From the NCBI GenBank assembly GCA_045629585.1, contig JAZQRM010000083.1:22905-86904 (forward strand): a stretch of 64,000 nucleotides of DNA, written 5' to 3'. The stretch is from Taishania sp045629585. Lineage in GTDB: Bacteria > Bacteroidota > Bacteroidia > Flavobacteriales_D > Crocinitomicaceae. Positions 18,679 to 27,381 of this stretch are shown piece by piece. A model generated the notes under the pieces. It was not told the DNA's origin. It ran no database searches and worked only from the letters and a program-made list of their open reading frames with translations. How positions within the stretch are numbered: position 1 is the first letter of the stretch; every line of letters begins with the position of its first letter. Position numbers and translations under genes: made by a program.

Positions 18679-20007
18679 TTATTTAGTTAAAAATTTAAAT
18701 AGATCATTACCGTTTGCGTATAGCATTAGACCAATAAGTAAGAAGAATCCTATATATTGAGCTACCTCTAATACTTTTTGAGATGGTTCTCTACCTGATA
18801 TCATCTCGTAAAGTAAAAATACGACATGACCTCCATCTAAAGCTGGAATAGGTAATATATTCATAAATGCTAGTATCAAAGATAATAATGCTGTAGCTTG
18901 CCAGAATGTAAACCAGTCCCATTGTGGAGCAAAGATTTTTGACATCGAACCAAATCCACCAACACTTTTAGCTCCTTCTTTTGTAAATACAAGTGAAAGT
19001 GATTTTGCATAATTTTTAATGACATCTACACCAAATGTTATTCCTGCAGGAAAAGCTTCAAAGAAACCAAATTCTTCTGTTGCATATTGTAGGTTAAAGC
19101 GTTGTGCTGAATAAGGTGCAATACCAACGACACCATTTGAATCAACTTTTGCAATTACAGTTAAAGGTTCGTTGTTACGGACCAACTCAATTTCAACATT
19201 TTGATTTTTATTTTTTTTGATTTCTGATTGAAATTGATCAAAGTAAACGGTTTCAGCTTTGTTAACTGAAAGTATGCTGTCCCCTTCTTTCAATCCAGCT
19301 TTTTCTGCTCCAGAATCTTTACCTGTCTGCGCTATTACTGTCGGATGGCGCAAAGAATATATTTGATTATATTCATTTTTTAATGCGATTTGATCAAAAT
19401 CATCGGGTAAAGTGATAGTAACAAGTTGTCCATTTCTTTTAACGGTTACCACACGTTGTCCATCAATGACAATGTGTGTGAAGATCTTAGCTAGATTTTC
19501 TACTTTGTATTCCCCAACTTTTACAGGTATATCTCCATCTTCAAAGCCATAATTTTTTAATTCAGGAGTAGCAACGTACATTCCAAATTTTTCAGCGGTT
19601 TGAGGTGTTGAGTAGCTTCGTCCCCAAGTAAAGAGGATCATAGCGTAAATGAATAATCCTAGAACAAAGTTTACCGTTACACCGCCTAGCATTATTATTA
19701 ATCTTTGCCACGCTGGTTTTGATCTAAACTCCCAAGGTTCTGCTGGTTTACTAAGTTGATCCTTATCCATTGATTCATCAACCATTCCAGCTATTTTAAC
19801 GTAGCCACCTAAAGGTAACCATCCAATACCCCATTCTGTTTCCCCAATTTTCTTTTTGAATAACGCAAATCCAGGATCGAAGAAAAGGTAGAATTTTTCT
19901 ACACGTGTTTTAAATATTTTAGCTGGGATGTAATGTCCAAACTCATGTAACACAACTAAAAGGGCAAGAGAGCAGATTAATTGAGCAGCAATGATAAAGT
20001 ATTCCAT
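18679..20007 (-). CDS. rseP: RseP-type site-2 membrane metalloprotease
   Basis: 442 residues, four membrane regions. The zinc motif HEFGH lies near residue 22 and the second metal-binding motif PALDGGHVVF near 395. A PDZ domain spans about 210-290 (AGLKEGDSILSVNKAE). Family members cleave anti-sigma factors inside the membrane to trigger envelope stress responses; the local substrate is not evident. A -7-like TATATTTG (minus, 20035-20028) lies upstream but without a clear -33 box. Confidence 0.94.
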   Translation of the reverse strand: MEYFIIAAQLICSLALLVVLHEFGHYIPAKIFKTRVEKFYLFFDPGFALFKKKIGETEWGIGWLPLGGYVKIAGMVDESMDKDQLSKPAEPWEFRSKPAWQRLIIMLGGVTVNFVLGLFIYAMILFTWGRSYSTPQTAEKFGMYVATPELKNYGFEDGDIPVKVGEYKVENLAKIFTHIVIDGQRVVTVKRNGQLVTITLPDDFDQIALKNEYNQIYSLRHPTVIAQTGKDSGAEKAGLKEGDSILSVNKAETVYFDQFQSEIKKNKNQNVEIELVRNNEPLTVIAKVDSNGVVGIAPYSAQRFNLQYATEEFGFFEAFPAGITFGVDVIKNYAKSLSLVFTKEGAKSVGGFGSMSKIFAPQWDWFTFWQATALLSLILAFMNILPIPALDGGHVVFLLYEMISGREPSQKVLEVAQYIGFFLLIGLMLYANGNDLFKFLTK

Positions 20008-20039
20008 ATGTATTTTAATAATTATGTCAAATATAGTGA

Positions 20040-20402
20040 TTACGCTTTTATTTGGTCAGCGTCAAAATATTGATTTGTAATAAAGTATTCTATAACGGCT
20101 TCCTTTAAAAGATGTTGTTGTTCTTTTCCGTCCAAAGGAGGTAATTTTTTTAGTAATTCAAAATGAGGCCAACTTTCTTCGTCCCGTCCTTTAAATTCGT
20201 AATAACCATAAGGCATTAGTATCGTACAGATTGCGACATGTAGAAGATCTGTTTTCTCATTTTTCTTAAAATTCTTATATCCTACTCCTAACTCGTTGAC
20301 TCCAATCAAAAAAAGGATGGCTTGCATATCCATGCCTCCATCAAAATCTTTTTCTAATAATTTGAGTAATTTCTGGAATTGTATTTCTATTTGATAGTCC
20401 AT
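20040..20402 (-). CDS. conserved hypothetical protein, cytoplasmic
   Basis: 120 residues, no signal or membrane segment. Predicted mostly helical, with GVNELGVGYKNFKKNEKTDLLHVAICTILMPYGYYEFKGRDEESWPHF (broken here only by family-typical residues) as its core. I recall similar short proteins in Flavobacteriales genomes but know no function. It lies upstream of rseP on the same strand with a 32-nt gap. TAAATTTG on the minus strand (20414-20407) may be its -7 box. Confidence 0.65.
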   Translation of the reverse strand: MDYQIEIQFQKLLKLLEKDFDGGMDMQAILFLIGVNELGVGYKNFKKNEKTDLLHVAICTILMPYGYYEFKGRDEESWPHFELLKKLPPLDGKEQQHLLKEAVIEYFITNQYFDADQIKA

Positions 20403-20472
20403 GGTACAAATTTAAGATAATCCGATGGTATGAACGTCTTTTGCATTTTGTAACTTAGTAAAAAAATGAAAT

Positions 20473-21084
20473 ATGGCTATGAGAAAATTTTTAACACTTG
20501 GATTGATAGGCTTAGTTTTTACAGCGTGTAATTCAGAAGGAAGTCAAAATGAATCACAAGAGTGCGTGTATTCGTATTCAGATTCGCAAACAATTCTTGA
20601 GTGGACAGCGTTTAAGTTCACCGATAAAACTCCGGTAAAAGGAACGTTTAATGATGTTACTATTACAACTATTAGTAATGCAACTTCTGTAGATGAATTA
20701 ATTGCGTCTATTGGCTTTTCCATTCCAGTAGCTTCTGTAGAAACACAAGATGAAACTAAAAACAGTAATATTTTTAACGGATTCTTTAAGTTCATGGGGC
20801 CTGATGTCATTGTAGGGAATGTTGTTTCTGTAAAGGCAAACGAATTAACTTTTGAAGTAAGTTTGAATGGAGTTAAAGAAAAAGTTACAGGTAATTATGA
20901 AGTTTCAGGTACTTTATTTTCATTTAAAGGTACGATGAATTTAACTTTATTTGGTGCAAATAAAGCGATGGCGTCATTAAATAATCAATGTGGGGACAAT
21001 CATAAAGGTCCAGATGGAGTTACGACTATGTCTGATAAAGTTGAGCTGTCTTTTACGACTCAATTAGTTAAAACTTGTAAATAG
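20473..21084 (+). CDS. YceI-like lipoprotein
   Basis: 203 residues. Lipoprotein signal peptide ending at FTAC (cysteine near 19). The mature part (LEWTAFKFTDKTPVKGTFNDVTI, then VASVETQDETKNSNIFNGFF) follows the YceI lipocalin-like fold, which binds isoprenoid-type lipids in other bacteria. Divergent from the gene at 20402. The ligand is unknown. It is followed after 8 nt by cvpA, so the two may be one operon. Confidence 0.8.
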   Translation: MAMRKFLTLGLIGLVFTACNSEGSQNESQECVYSYSDSQTILEWTAFKFTDKTPVKGTFNDVTITTISNATSVDELIASIGFSIPVASVETQDETKNSNIFNGFFKFMGPDVIVGNVVSVKANELTFEVSLNGVKEKVTGNYEVSGTLFSFKGTMNLTLFGANKAMASLNNQCGDNHKGPDGVTTMSDKVELSFTTQLVKTCK

Positions 21085-21092
21085 AACTTGGC

Positions 21093-21737
21093 TTGAATTT
21101 AATTGATATTTGTTTAATAATACCTATGATTTATGCCTTGTACCGAGGTTTTAAAAATGGTTTTATTATGGCAATTTGTACCTTTTTGGCTCTATTAGTT
21201 GGTATATATGCTGGAATTCATTTTTCGGATGCCATGGCAGCTTTACTAAAAGATAGTTGGGAAATAGATTCACATTATTTGCCCATTATTGCTTTTGTAG
21301 TTACTTTTTTAGTGGTGGGAGCGCTTGTTTATTTTGGGGGAAGAGCATTACAAAAAGTCGTTTCAGTTGTAAAACTAACTCCCATAAACAAGGTTTTGGG
21401 CATGGCTTTTTCGCTTATAAAAGTGTCTTATTTGTTAAGTATAGTTTGTGTATTTATTGCAGCTATGAATGAAAAAACAACATTGATTCCAGACTCTACG
21501 ATGCAAGAGAGTATACTTTTTGTGCCTATCAAGGAAATTACAGGTAAGACTATTCCGAAGTTTAAAGAAAGTCTTGTCTATATGGATTATTGGTACCAGG
21601 AAGAAAAAGATAGTACAGGTATGTCTGTTGAAGAGATTGTGCGAACTAAGCAGGTTGCCGATAGCTTAGATGTAGAGATACAATCCTCGCGTGAGATGCG
21701 TGATCTTTTTGAGAAGATATCTGGTAAAGTTCTTTAA
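21093..21737 (+). CDS. CvpA family membrane protein
   Basis: 214 residues starting at TTG 21093. I keep this start because CvpA proteins begin with the same pattern (MNLIDICLIIPMIYALYRGFKNG). Four membrane spans cover about residues 1-115; a charged cytoplasmic tail follows. CvpA is linked to colicin V production in E. coli and to envelope stress; its molecular role is not settled. Convergent with lepA, with a shared terminator between. Confidence 0.85.
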   Translation: MNLIDICLIIPMIYALYRGFKNGFIMAICTFLALLVGIYAGIHFSDAMAALLKDSWEIDSHYLPIIAFVVTFLVVGALVYFGGRALQKVVSVVKLTPINKVLGMAFSLIKVSYLLSIVCVFIAAMNEKTTLIPDSTMQESILFVPIKEITGKTIPKFKESLVYMDYWYQEEKDSTGMSVEEIVRTKQVADSLDVEIQSSREMRDLFEKISGKVL

Positions 21738-21743
21738 AAAAAC

Positions 21744-21778
21744 AATCCCCATCTTTTTTGTAGACGGGGATTATTTTT
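21744..21778. terminator. terminator between cvpA and lepA
   Basis: AATCCCC (21744-21750) pairs with GGGGATT (21766-21772), with a T-run on the plus side and A-rich sequence on the other, fitting use from both directions. Confidence 0.75.
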
Positions 21779-21779
21779 A

Positions 21780-23576
21780 CTAGTCGTTCAGTTTTAAAAC
21801 AGCTAAGAAAGCTTCTTGAGGAACTTCTACACGTCCAACTTGACGCATTCTCTTTTTCCCTTCTTTTTGCTTTTCCAATAATTTACGTTTACGGCTAATA
21901 TCTCCACCATAACATTTTGCAGTAACATCTTTTCTTAATGCTTTTATTGTTTCTCTTGCAACAACTTTTGCTCCAATGGCAGCTTGAATTGGAATTTCGA
22001 ATTGTTGTCTAGGGATCAATTCTTTTAACTTCAAACAAATCTTTTTCCCTAAATCAAATGCATTTGAACGGTGTACTAGAGCTGAAAGGGCATCTACATT
22101 CTCCGAGTTTAATAATAAATCTAATTTTATTAGATCGGATGGTTTATATCCGATAGGGTGGTAATCAAATGATGCATATCCTCTTGATACAGTCTTTAAT
22201 CTGTCGTAGAAGTCAAAAACGATTTCGGCCAATGGCATTTCGAATGATAATTCTACACGATCTTGAGTTAAGTAAACTTGATTTTTTAATTCTCCTCGTT
22301 TTTCAATACATAAAGTCATGATCTGCCCTACGTATTCTGACTTGGTGATAACTTGAGCGTTAATGTAAGGTTCTTCAATTCTATCCATCCCGGAAGGGTC
22401 TGGTAATTCAGATGGGTTGTTTACAATTTTGATTTCATCTGGATTTTTCTTCGAATAAGAATGGTATGATACGTTAGGTACAGTTGTAATAACGGTCATA
22501 TTGAATTCACGCTCTAGACGTTCTTGGATGATTTCCATGTGTAACATTCCTAAGAATCCACAACGGAAACCAAATCCTAAAGCCTGAGATGATTCAGGTT
22601 CAAATACTAATGAAGAGTCATTCAATTGTAGCTTTTCCATTGAATAACGTAACTCTTCATAATCGTCTGTGTCAACGGGATAGATTCCAGCAAATACCAT
22701 TGGTTTTACATCTTCAAAACCTTTTATGGCCTCACTACATGGATTTTCTTTGGTTGTAATCGTATCACCAACTTTTACTTCGTTAGCTTGCTTAATACCT
22801 GATATTATATATCCAACATCGCCTGCACGAACTTCAGTTTTTGGTAAAAGGTCCATTTTCAAAACGCCAATTTCATCAGCGTTGTATTCCTTACCAGTAT
22901 TAAAGAATTTAACTTTTTGCCCTTTTTTAATTACTCCATTCATTACTCTGTAGTAGGCAATAATACCTCGAAACGGATTGAAAACTGAATCAAATATCAT
23001 TGCTTGTAATGGAGCGTCTTCATTTCCTTTTGGATGGGGTACGCGTTTTACAACAGCTTCTAATATTTGTTCTACACCTAATCCTGTTTTACCTGATGCT
23101 GGGATAATATCATCCACACTACATCCAATCAAATCTATAATTTGATCAGAAACTTCTTCTGGCATTGCACCAGGTAAGTCCATTTTATTAAGTATAGGAA
23201 TAATCTCTAAGTTGTTTTCTAAAGCCAGGTATAAATTGGAAATTGTCTGAGCTTCGATCCCTTGTGATGCATCTACGATTAATAGAGCTCCTTCACAAGC
23301 TGCAATAGAGCGGGATACTTCATATGAAAAATCAACGTGTCCAGGAGTGTCAATTAAGTTTAGAATATATTCTTCTCCTTCAAACTTGTAGTTCATTTGA
23401 ATTGCATGAGACTTAATGGTAATACCGCGCTCACGTTCTAAGTCCATGTTGTCTAATGCTTGTGCTTGCATATCACGATCAGCGATAGTACCAGTAGTTT
23501 GCAATAAACGGTCAGCCAAGGTACTTTTACCATGGTCAATATGTGCAATGATGCAGAAATTACGGATGTTTTTCAT
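21780..23576 (-). CDS. lepA: elongation factor 4 (LepA)
   Basis: 598 residues, the usual length. GTPase motifs AHIDHGKST, DTPGHVDFSYE and NKMDLPGA are intact, and the C-terminal LepA-specific domain (KLKELIPRQQFEIPIQAAIGAKVVARE in parts) ends in GRVEVPQEAFLAVL. It acts on stalled ribosomes as a back-translocase or assembly factor. A -7 match TATTTTTG lies on the minus strand at 23625-23618. Confidence 0.97.
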   Translation of the reverse strand: MKNIRNFCIIAHIDHGKSTLADRLLQTTGTIADRDMQAQALDNMDLERERGITIKSHAIQMNYKFEGEEYILNLIDTPGHVDFSYEVSRSIAACEGALLIVDASQGIEAQTISNLYLALENNLEIIPILNKMDLPGAMPEEVSDQIIDLIGCSVDDIIPASGKTGLGVEQILEAVVKRVPHPKGNEDAPLQAMIFDSVFNPFRGIIAYYRVMNGVIKKGQKVKFFNTGKEYNADEIGVLKMDLLPKTEVRAGDVGYIISGIKQANEVKVGDTITTKENPCSEAIKGFEDVKPMVFAGIYPVDTDDYEELRYSMEKLQLNDSSLVFEPESSQALGFGFRCGFLGMLHMEIIQERLEREFNMTVITTVPNVSYHSYSKKNPDEIKIVNNPSELPDPSGMDRIEEPYINAQVITKSEYVGQIMTLCIEKRGELKNQVYLTQDRVELSFEMPLAEIVFDFYDRLKTVSRGYASFDYHPIGYKPSDLIKLDLLLNSENVDALSALVHRSNAFDLGKKICLKLKELIPRQQFEIPIQAAIGAKVVARETIKALRKDVTAKCYGGDISRKRKLLEKQKEGKKRMRQVGRVEVPQEAFLAVLKLND

Positions 23577-23679
23577 AGCTTATTATTGCCGAATATTCTT
23601 CATTCGGTTCGAATCAACAAAAATAGTTTAAAAAAATGAAATTAAGGTCTTATTCCTTGTCATGAAGTGTTATAAATGC

Positions 23680-23758
23680 AAAAGAGAGAAGCTTTAACCT
23701 CTCTCTTTTACATAACCTAAAACTACTACTTATGAAAACTAACTCTTATATTCTTTAA
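23680..23758 (+). repeat. cassette copy 1: hairpin plus conserved leader and 8-codon ORF
   Basis: Stem AAAAGAGAGA (23680-23689)/TCTCTCTTTT (23700-23709), then ATAACCTAAAACTACTACTT and ATGAAAACTAAC starting at 23732. The ORF encodes MKTNSYIL and stops at 23758. Hairpin arms and leader are conserved in all three copies. Confidence 0.75.
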
Positions 23759-24059
23759 CAACATTTATTTTATCTGAAGTAGATTATAAATGTGTGATTG
23801 TGTCTTATTGTAAATTTAAAACCCTTTTTTCGATCTAGCAAAAAACTTTTGATTCTTTAACATTGTTTAATCTATTGGTAACTAGGGTGATAGTTTTTTT
23901 GTTTAGTCTAAATGAGAATAAGTTGTCTTTTACGTATAGCAGCCATATTTCAAAACGGGGATGCTATAATTTATTAATTCATTGATTAATAGATAATAAG
24001 CGTGCCATAAAAAGTTTTATTTTAAGGATTGATTTCAAGTTGAATAGATTGTAAAATAC

Positions 24060-24143
24060 AAAAGAGAAGAACTAACAATCTTCTCTTTTGCATAACCTAA
24101 ACTACTACTACTTATGAAAACTAACTTTTACTATTTAGGATAA
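24060..24143 (+). repeat. cassette copy 2: hairpin plus conserved leader and 9-codon ORF
   Basis: Stem AAAAGAGAAGA (24060-24070)/TCTTCTCTTTT (24079-24089), leader ATAACCTAAACTACTACTAC, ATG at 24114, ORF MKTNFYYLG ending at 24143. Differs from copy 3 at few positions within the conserved block. Confidence 0.75.
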
Positions 24144-24294
24144 TATCAAATGCCATGCCACATTTTGTGTTTGACATGTTTACCTGTTAATATTTTGAGC
24201 TTTTTTTAAATACGGTTTTAAAGTGTTGAAATGGGAGGCTCGTGATTTTTTTGTTTGATTGTTTTATCCAATAATATGGATTGACATAAAATAC

Positions 24295-24429
24295 AAAAGA
24301 GAAGAACTAACGATCTTCTCTTTTATATAACCTAAACTACTACTACTTATGAAAACTAACTCTTACTACTCTTTATATTATAAATGGCGAACCATTCTAA
24401 CTATCTATTTTTGCTTAGAACAAAGTTAA
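24295..24429 (+). repeat. cassette copy 3: hairpin plus conserved leader and 26-codon ORF
   Basis: Stem AAAAGAGAAGA (24295-24305)/TCTTCTCTTTT (24314-24324), the same leader, ATG at 24349. The ORF starts MKTNSYYSLYYKW and runs 26 codons to 24429. The homology to the other copies fades after about the seventh codon. Confidence 0.75.
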
Positions 24430-24574
24430 GGTTTTTATGATTTTACATCAAAATTTATCACCATCATTAACAATTTATTGTGAGTTTTTGTGTGAATTAT
24501 CCTAAAATGCAAATCAATTAACGTTTAATTAACCATTGATTATCAGTTGTTTCAACTCTGCAAACATTAATATG

Positions 24575-24607
24575 TTTGTATTTTAAAGTGAAAGGCATTT
24601 AACTTTG
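24575..24607 (+). promoter_or_regulatory. ftsX operon promoter
   Basis: TTTG (24575-24578), 21 nt, TAACTTTG (24600-24607). The last G is the first base of an in-frame GTG, which rules that GTG out as the start codon. Confidence 0.8.
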
Positions 24608-24645
24608 TGAATGGTGTTTTATCTTTAGCTTACATTTATTTTACA

Positions 24646-25524
24646 ATGATTAAATATAATAAGCGGGGAATCCGTACTGGATATATAGCAACAATCGTTG
24701 GTATTGCATTGGTTTTATTTATTATAAGTATACTCATAGGAGGTACTATGGCGATTGATTATATCCAAAAACAGGCTAAAGAGTCTTTTCAAGCCGATGT
24801 TTTTTTTCAAGCTGATGTGTCAGATGAAGATATAAAGGCGATTGAAATGGAAGTCAGAAATTGGGATGAAGTTCATGCTGTTCGTTTCGTTAATTCTGAA
24901 CAAGCGATTAATGAAATTGCAGGCCTTGATGTGAAAGGTCAAGAGATACTAGAAATATTAGATGGTGCGATTGTCATACCTAGTAATGTTACATTTTCTC
25001 CAAAAGCGGAATATGCTAATGTTGATGGGATGGCTATGATCACGTCAAAAATTAAGAACCAATTTAAAGAAGAAGTAGATACCGTTGATTATAACGTTGC
25101 TAGTTTGGAAAAGGTTAATTTAGGGTTTAAGAAATTTGTATATCTATTCGGAATAATCGCTTTGATTTTAGTTGTGGTTGCCTTATCTTTAATCAATAAC
25201 ACAATTCGTCTGGCTCTATATGCTGAGCGTTTCAATATCAAGACCATGCAACTTGTTGGTGCAAGTAACCAGTTTATTCGGAGTCCATATTTGAAAAAGG
25301 CTTTAGCAAATGGTGTTTTATCTGCCATAATAGGTTTTGCCCTTTTTTTGGCAGTTATACAAATTATTGAAGCGAATTATAACTTTATTGATATTTATCT
25401 TAGTTATAAAATCATGGGTCTTTTATTAGCTACTTTGGTTATTATCGGTATTACTATTAGTTATTTTGCAACTTGGTTTGCTTTGAATAAATATTTGCGA
25501 ACACAACTAAATGATTTATATTAA
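24646..25524 (+). CDS. ftsX: cell division protein FtsX
   Basis: 292 residues from ATG 24646; a GTG at 24607 is longer but is part of the promoter -7 box. One N-terminal membrane span (TGYIATIVGIALVLFIISIL), a periplasmic domain of about 130 residues, then three spans with the conserved ALYAERFNIKTMQLVGASNQFIRSPYLKKA segment (split by a helix). FtsX works with the ATPase FtsE to couple divisome assembly to peptidoglycan hydrolysis. No ftsE is adjacent. Leads a run with DUF3098, uppP and truB. Confidence 0.92.
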   Translation: MIKYNKRGIRTGYIATIVGIALVLFIISILIGGTMAIDYIQKQAKESFQADVFFQADVSDEDIKAIEMEVRNWDEVHAVRFVNSEQAINEIAGLDVKGQEILEILDGAIVIPSNVTFSPKAEYANVDGMAMITSKIKNQFKEEVDTVDYNVASLEKVNLGFKKFVYLFGIIALILVVVALSLINNTIRLALYAERFNIKTMQLVGASNQFIRSPYLKKALANGVLSAIIGFALFLAVIQIIEANYNFIDIYLSYKIMGLLLATLVIIGITISYFATWFALNKYLRTQLNDLY

Positions 25525-25536
25525 CTTTGAATTATT

Positions 25537-25782
25537 ATGAGTAATAAATTCTTGCATTTCGGTTTTAAAAAAGAAAACACTAAGTTTTTGTTAATTGGTT
25601 TAGCGGTTAACATTCTAGGTTATATATTGATGATTGGTGGTGGATCTACAGATCCAGAAGTATTCAATGCGGATGCTTTATTCAGTGACGTTCGTATGAA
25701 AGTTTCGCCAGTTTTGATCCTAGCGGGCTTTGGGATTATCATTTATTCTTTAATGCGTAAACCGAAGAATCCCGTTAAATAA
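25537..25782 (+). CDS. DUF3098 small membrane protein
   Basis: 81 residues with two membrane spans (FLLIGLAVNILGYILMIGGG and VSPVLILAGFGIIIYSLM). The GGGSTDPEVFN loop is characteristic of DUF3098, which commonly sits between ftsX and uppP in Bacteroidota. Its role is unknown; the neighbourhood hints at the cell wall. 12 nt after ftsX, and its stop overlaps the uppP start by one base. Confidence 0.88.
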   Translation: MSNKFLHFGFKKENTKFLLIGLAVNILGYILMIGGGSTDPEVFNADALFSDVRMKVSPVLILAGFGIIIYSLMRKPKNPVK

Positions 25783-26576
25783 TGAATATTATTCAGGCGA
25801 TAATCCTTGCAATTATTGAAGGGTTAACAGAATTTTTACCTGTTTCTTCAACAGGTCACATGATTATTGCGTCCTCTTTGATGGGGATTGCAGAGGAGAA
25901 TTTCACAAAACTATTTACCATAGTCATTCAGTTAGGTGCTATTCTTTCAGTGGTGGTTTTGTATTTTAAGAAGTTCTTTCAATCGATAAACTTTTATGTA
26001 AAATTGTTTGTTGCTTTTTTACCAGCAGCTTTTTTCGGTATTCTGTTGAGTGATTACATCGATGAATTACTAGAAAATCCATTAACTGTTGGTATTTCTC
26101 TCTTTGTTGGCGGTGTCATATTGCTATTTGTGGATAAATGGTTTAATAAGGATGAAATTACGGATGAAAAAGACATTGATTTTAAGACAGCTTTGAAGAT
26201 TGGTTTTTTTCAGTGTATTGCCATGATACCTGGTGTTTCTCGATCTGCCGCTACTATTGTTGGGGGTATGTCTCAAAAATTATCAAGAAAAGCAGCTGCG
26301 GAGTTTTCTTTCTTTCTTGCTGTTCCAACCATGTTTGGAGCGACCGCTAAAAAGGTTTATGATTTCGTTAAAGATGGAACGTCATTTACAGGAGAGCAGA
26401 TTAATTTATTGATTATTGGAAATGTCGTAGCGTTTATTGTAGCCTTACTTGCTATAAAAACATTTATCGGTTTTTTAAATAAGAACGGATTTAAAATATT
26501 TGGTTATTACCGTATAGTTATTGGATTGATCATTATTATATTACTACTATCTGGAGTTGAGTTAAATATCGTATAA
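25782..26576 (+). CDS. uppP: undecaprenyl-diphosphatase UppP (BacA)
   Basis: 264 residues, about eight membrane spans. The catalytic motifs EGLTEFLPVSSTGHM (near residues 13-27) and PGVSRSAATI (about 150-159) are intact. It recycles the lipid carrier undecaprenyl pyrophosphate in peptidoglycan and O-antigen synthesis and can give bacitracin tolerance. Translationally coupled to DUF3098 through TAATG. Confidence 0.96.
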   Translation: MNIIQAIILAIIEGLTEFLPVSSTGHMIIASSLMGIAEENFTKLFTIVIQLGAILSVVVLYFKKFFQSINFYVKLFVAFLPAAFFGILLSDYIDELLENPLTVGISLFVGGVILLFVDKWFNKDEITDEKDIDFKTALKIGFFQCIAMIPGVSRSAATIVGGMSQKLSRKAAAEFSFFLAVPTMFGATAKKVYDFVKDGTSFTGEQINLLIIGNVVAFIVALLAIKTFIGFLNKNGFKIFGYYRIVIGLIIIILLLSGVELNIV

Positions 26577-26579
26577 TTA

Positions 26580-27278
26580 ATGTTAAGAGAATTTGCGCAA
26601 GCACAAACAATCTTAGTGGACAAGCCATTAGGTTGGACATCATTTGATGTAGTAAATAAATTGAGATGGAATCTGAAGCAGGCTTTAAAAGTGAAAAACA
26701 TTAAAGTGGGTCATGCAGGAACATTGGATCCTTTAGCAACAGGGCTTCTTGTCTTGTGTATAGGGAAGGATACCAAGAAGATAGACCAGATCATGCCAGG
26801 TGAAAAGGAATATACAGGAAAAATATTATTGGGAAAAACTACACCTTCTTACGATTTAGAAAGTGAATTTGATCAGGAATATCCTGTTGATCATATTACG
26901 AATGAATTATTGGAAGAAGTAAGGTTGTCTTTCATTGGTGCGCAGCAACAGGTTCCGCCAATCTTTTCAGCGAAACAAGTAGACGGAAAAAGAGCTTATG
27001 ATTTAGCGAGAGCAGGGAAGGAAGTGGAGTTAAAACCCAATGCTATTACAATCTCTAGTTTTGATATTGATGCAAGCAATTTTCCAGAAATATCTTTCCG
27101 TGTATGTTGTTCCAAAGGGACCTATATCCGTTCAATAGCTTCCGACTTTGGAAAGAAACTGAACAGTGGCGGCACTCTAATCGAGTTGCGTAGAACGCGT
27201 TCTGGAGATTTCTCAATTGCGCAAGCAAAGAGTGTTGATGAATGGATTGATTTTATTCGCCAATCGCCCGTTGAATAG
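26580..27278 (+). CDS. truB: tRNA pseudouridine-55 synthase TruB
   Basis: 232 residues. The catalytic-aspartate motif HAGTLDPLATGLL lies at about 46-58, the KxxGWTSFD motif at the N-terminus, and the GTYIRSIASD and LRRTRSG segments near the C-terminus. It makes pseudouridine 55 in the T-loop of tRNAs. Starts 3 nt after uppP, so part of the ftsX operon. It lacks a separate PUA domain, as is common in this phylum. Confidence 0.95.
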   Translation: MLREFAQAQTILVDKPLGWTSFDVVNKLRWNLKQALKVKNIKVGHAGTLDPLATGLLVLCIGKDTKKIDQIMPGEKEYTGKILLGKTTPSYDLESEFDQEYPVDHITNELLEEVRLSFIGAQQQVPPIFSAKQVDGKRAYDLARAGKEVELKPNAITISSFDIDASNFPEISFRVCCSKGTYIRSIASDFGKKLNSGGTLIELRRTRSGDFSIAQAKSVDEWIDFIRQSPVE

Positions 27279-27316
27279 CCATATAAATCATTCACAATTT
27301 TTGTATAGTGTGATTG

Positions 27317-27349
27317 TTGCCTAAATGACGTCATTTTTTTGTAGCTTTG
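27317..27349 (+). promoter_or_regulatory. queA promoter
   Basis: TTG (27317-27319; another TTG at 27314), 22 nt, TAGCTTTG (27342-27349). Start of transcription is expected near 27356, about 26 nt before the ATG. Confidence 0.7.
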
Positions 27350-27381
27350 CACTCTTATATTAGTACTAAAGTCATTTCATC

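Larger units (their letters stand above)
23577..24599. other. gene-free kilobase with three copies of a hairpin/short-ORF cassette
   Basis: Between divergent lepA and ftsX about 1 kb has no long ORF. It holds three related units (listed separately) separated by AT-rich unique sequence of about 300 and 150 nt. Nothing else was recognised in the spacers. Confidence 0.8.

Noticed and set aside
23680..24429. CRISPR-like array
   Set aside because: Only three units with unequal, long spacers and an internal hairpin; no cas genes nearby.
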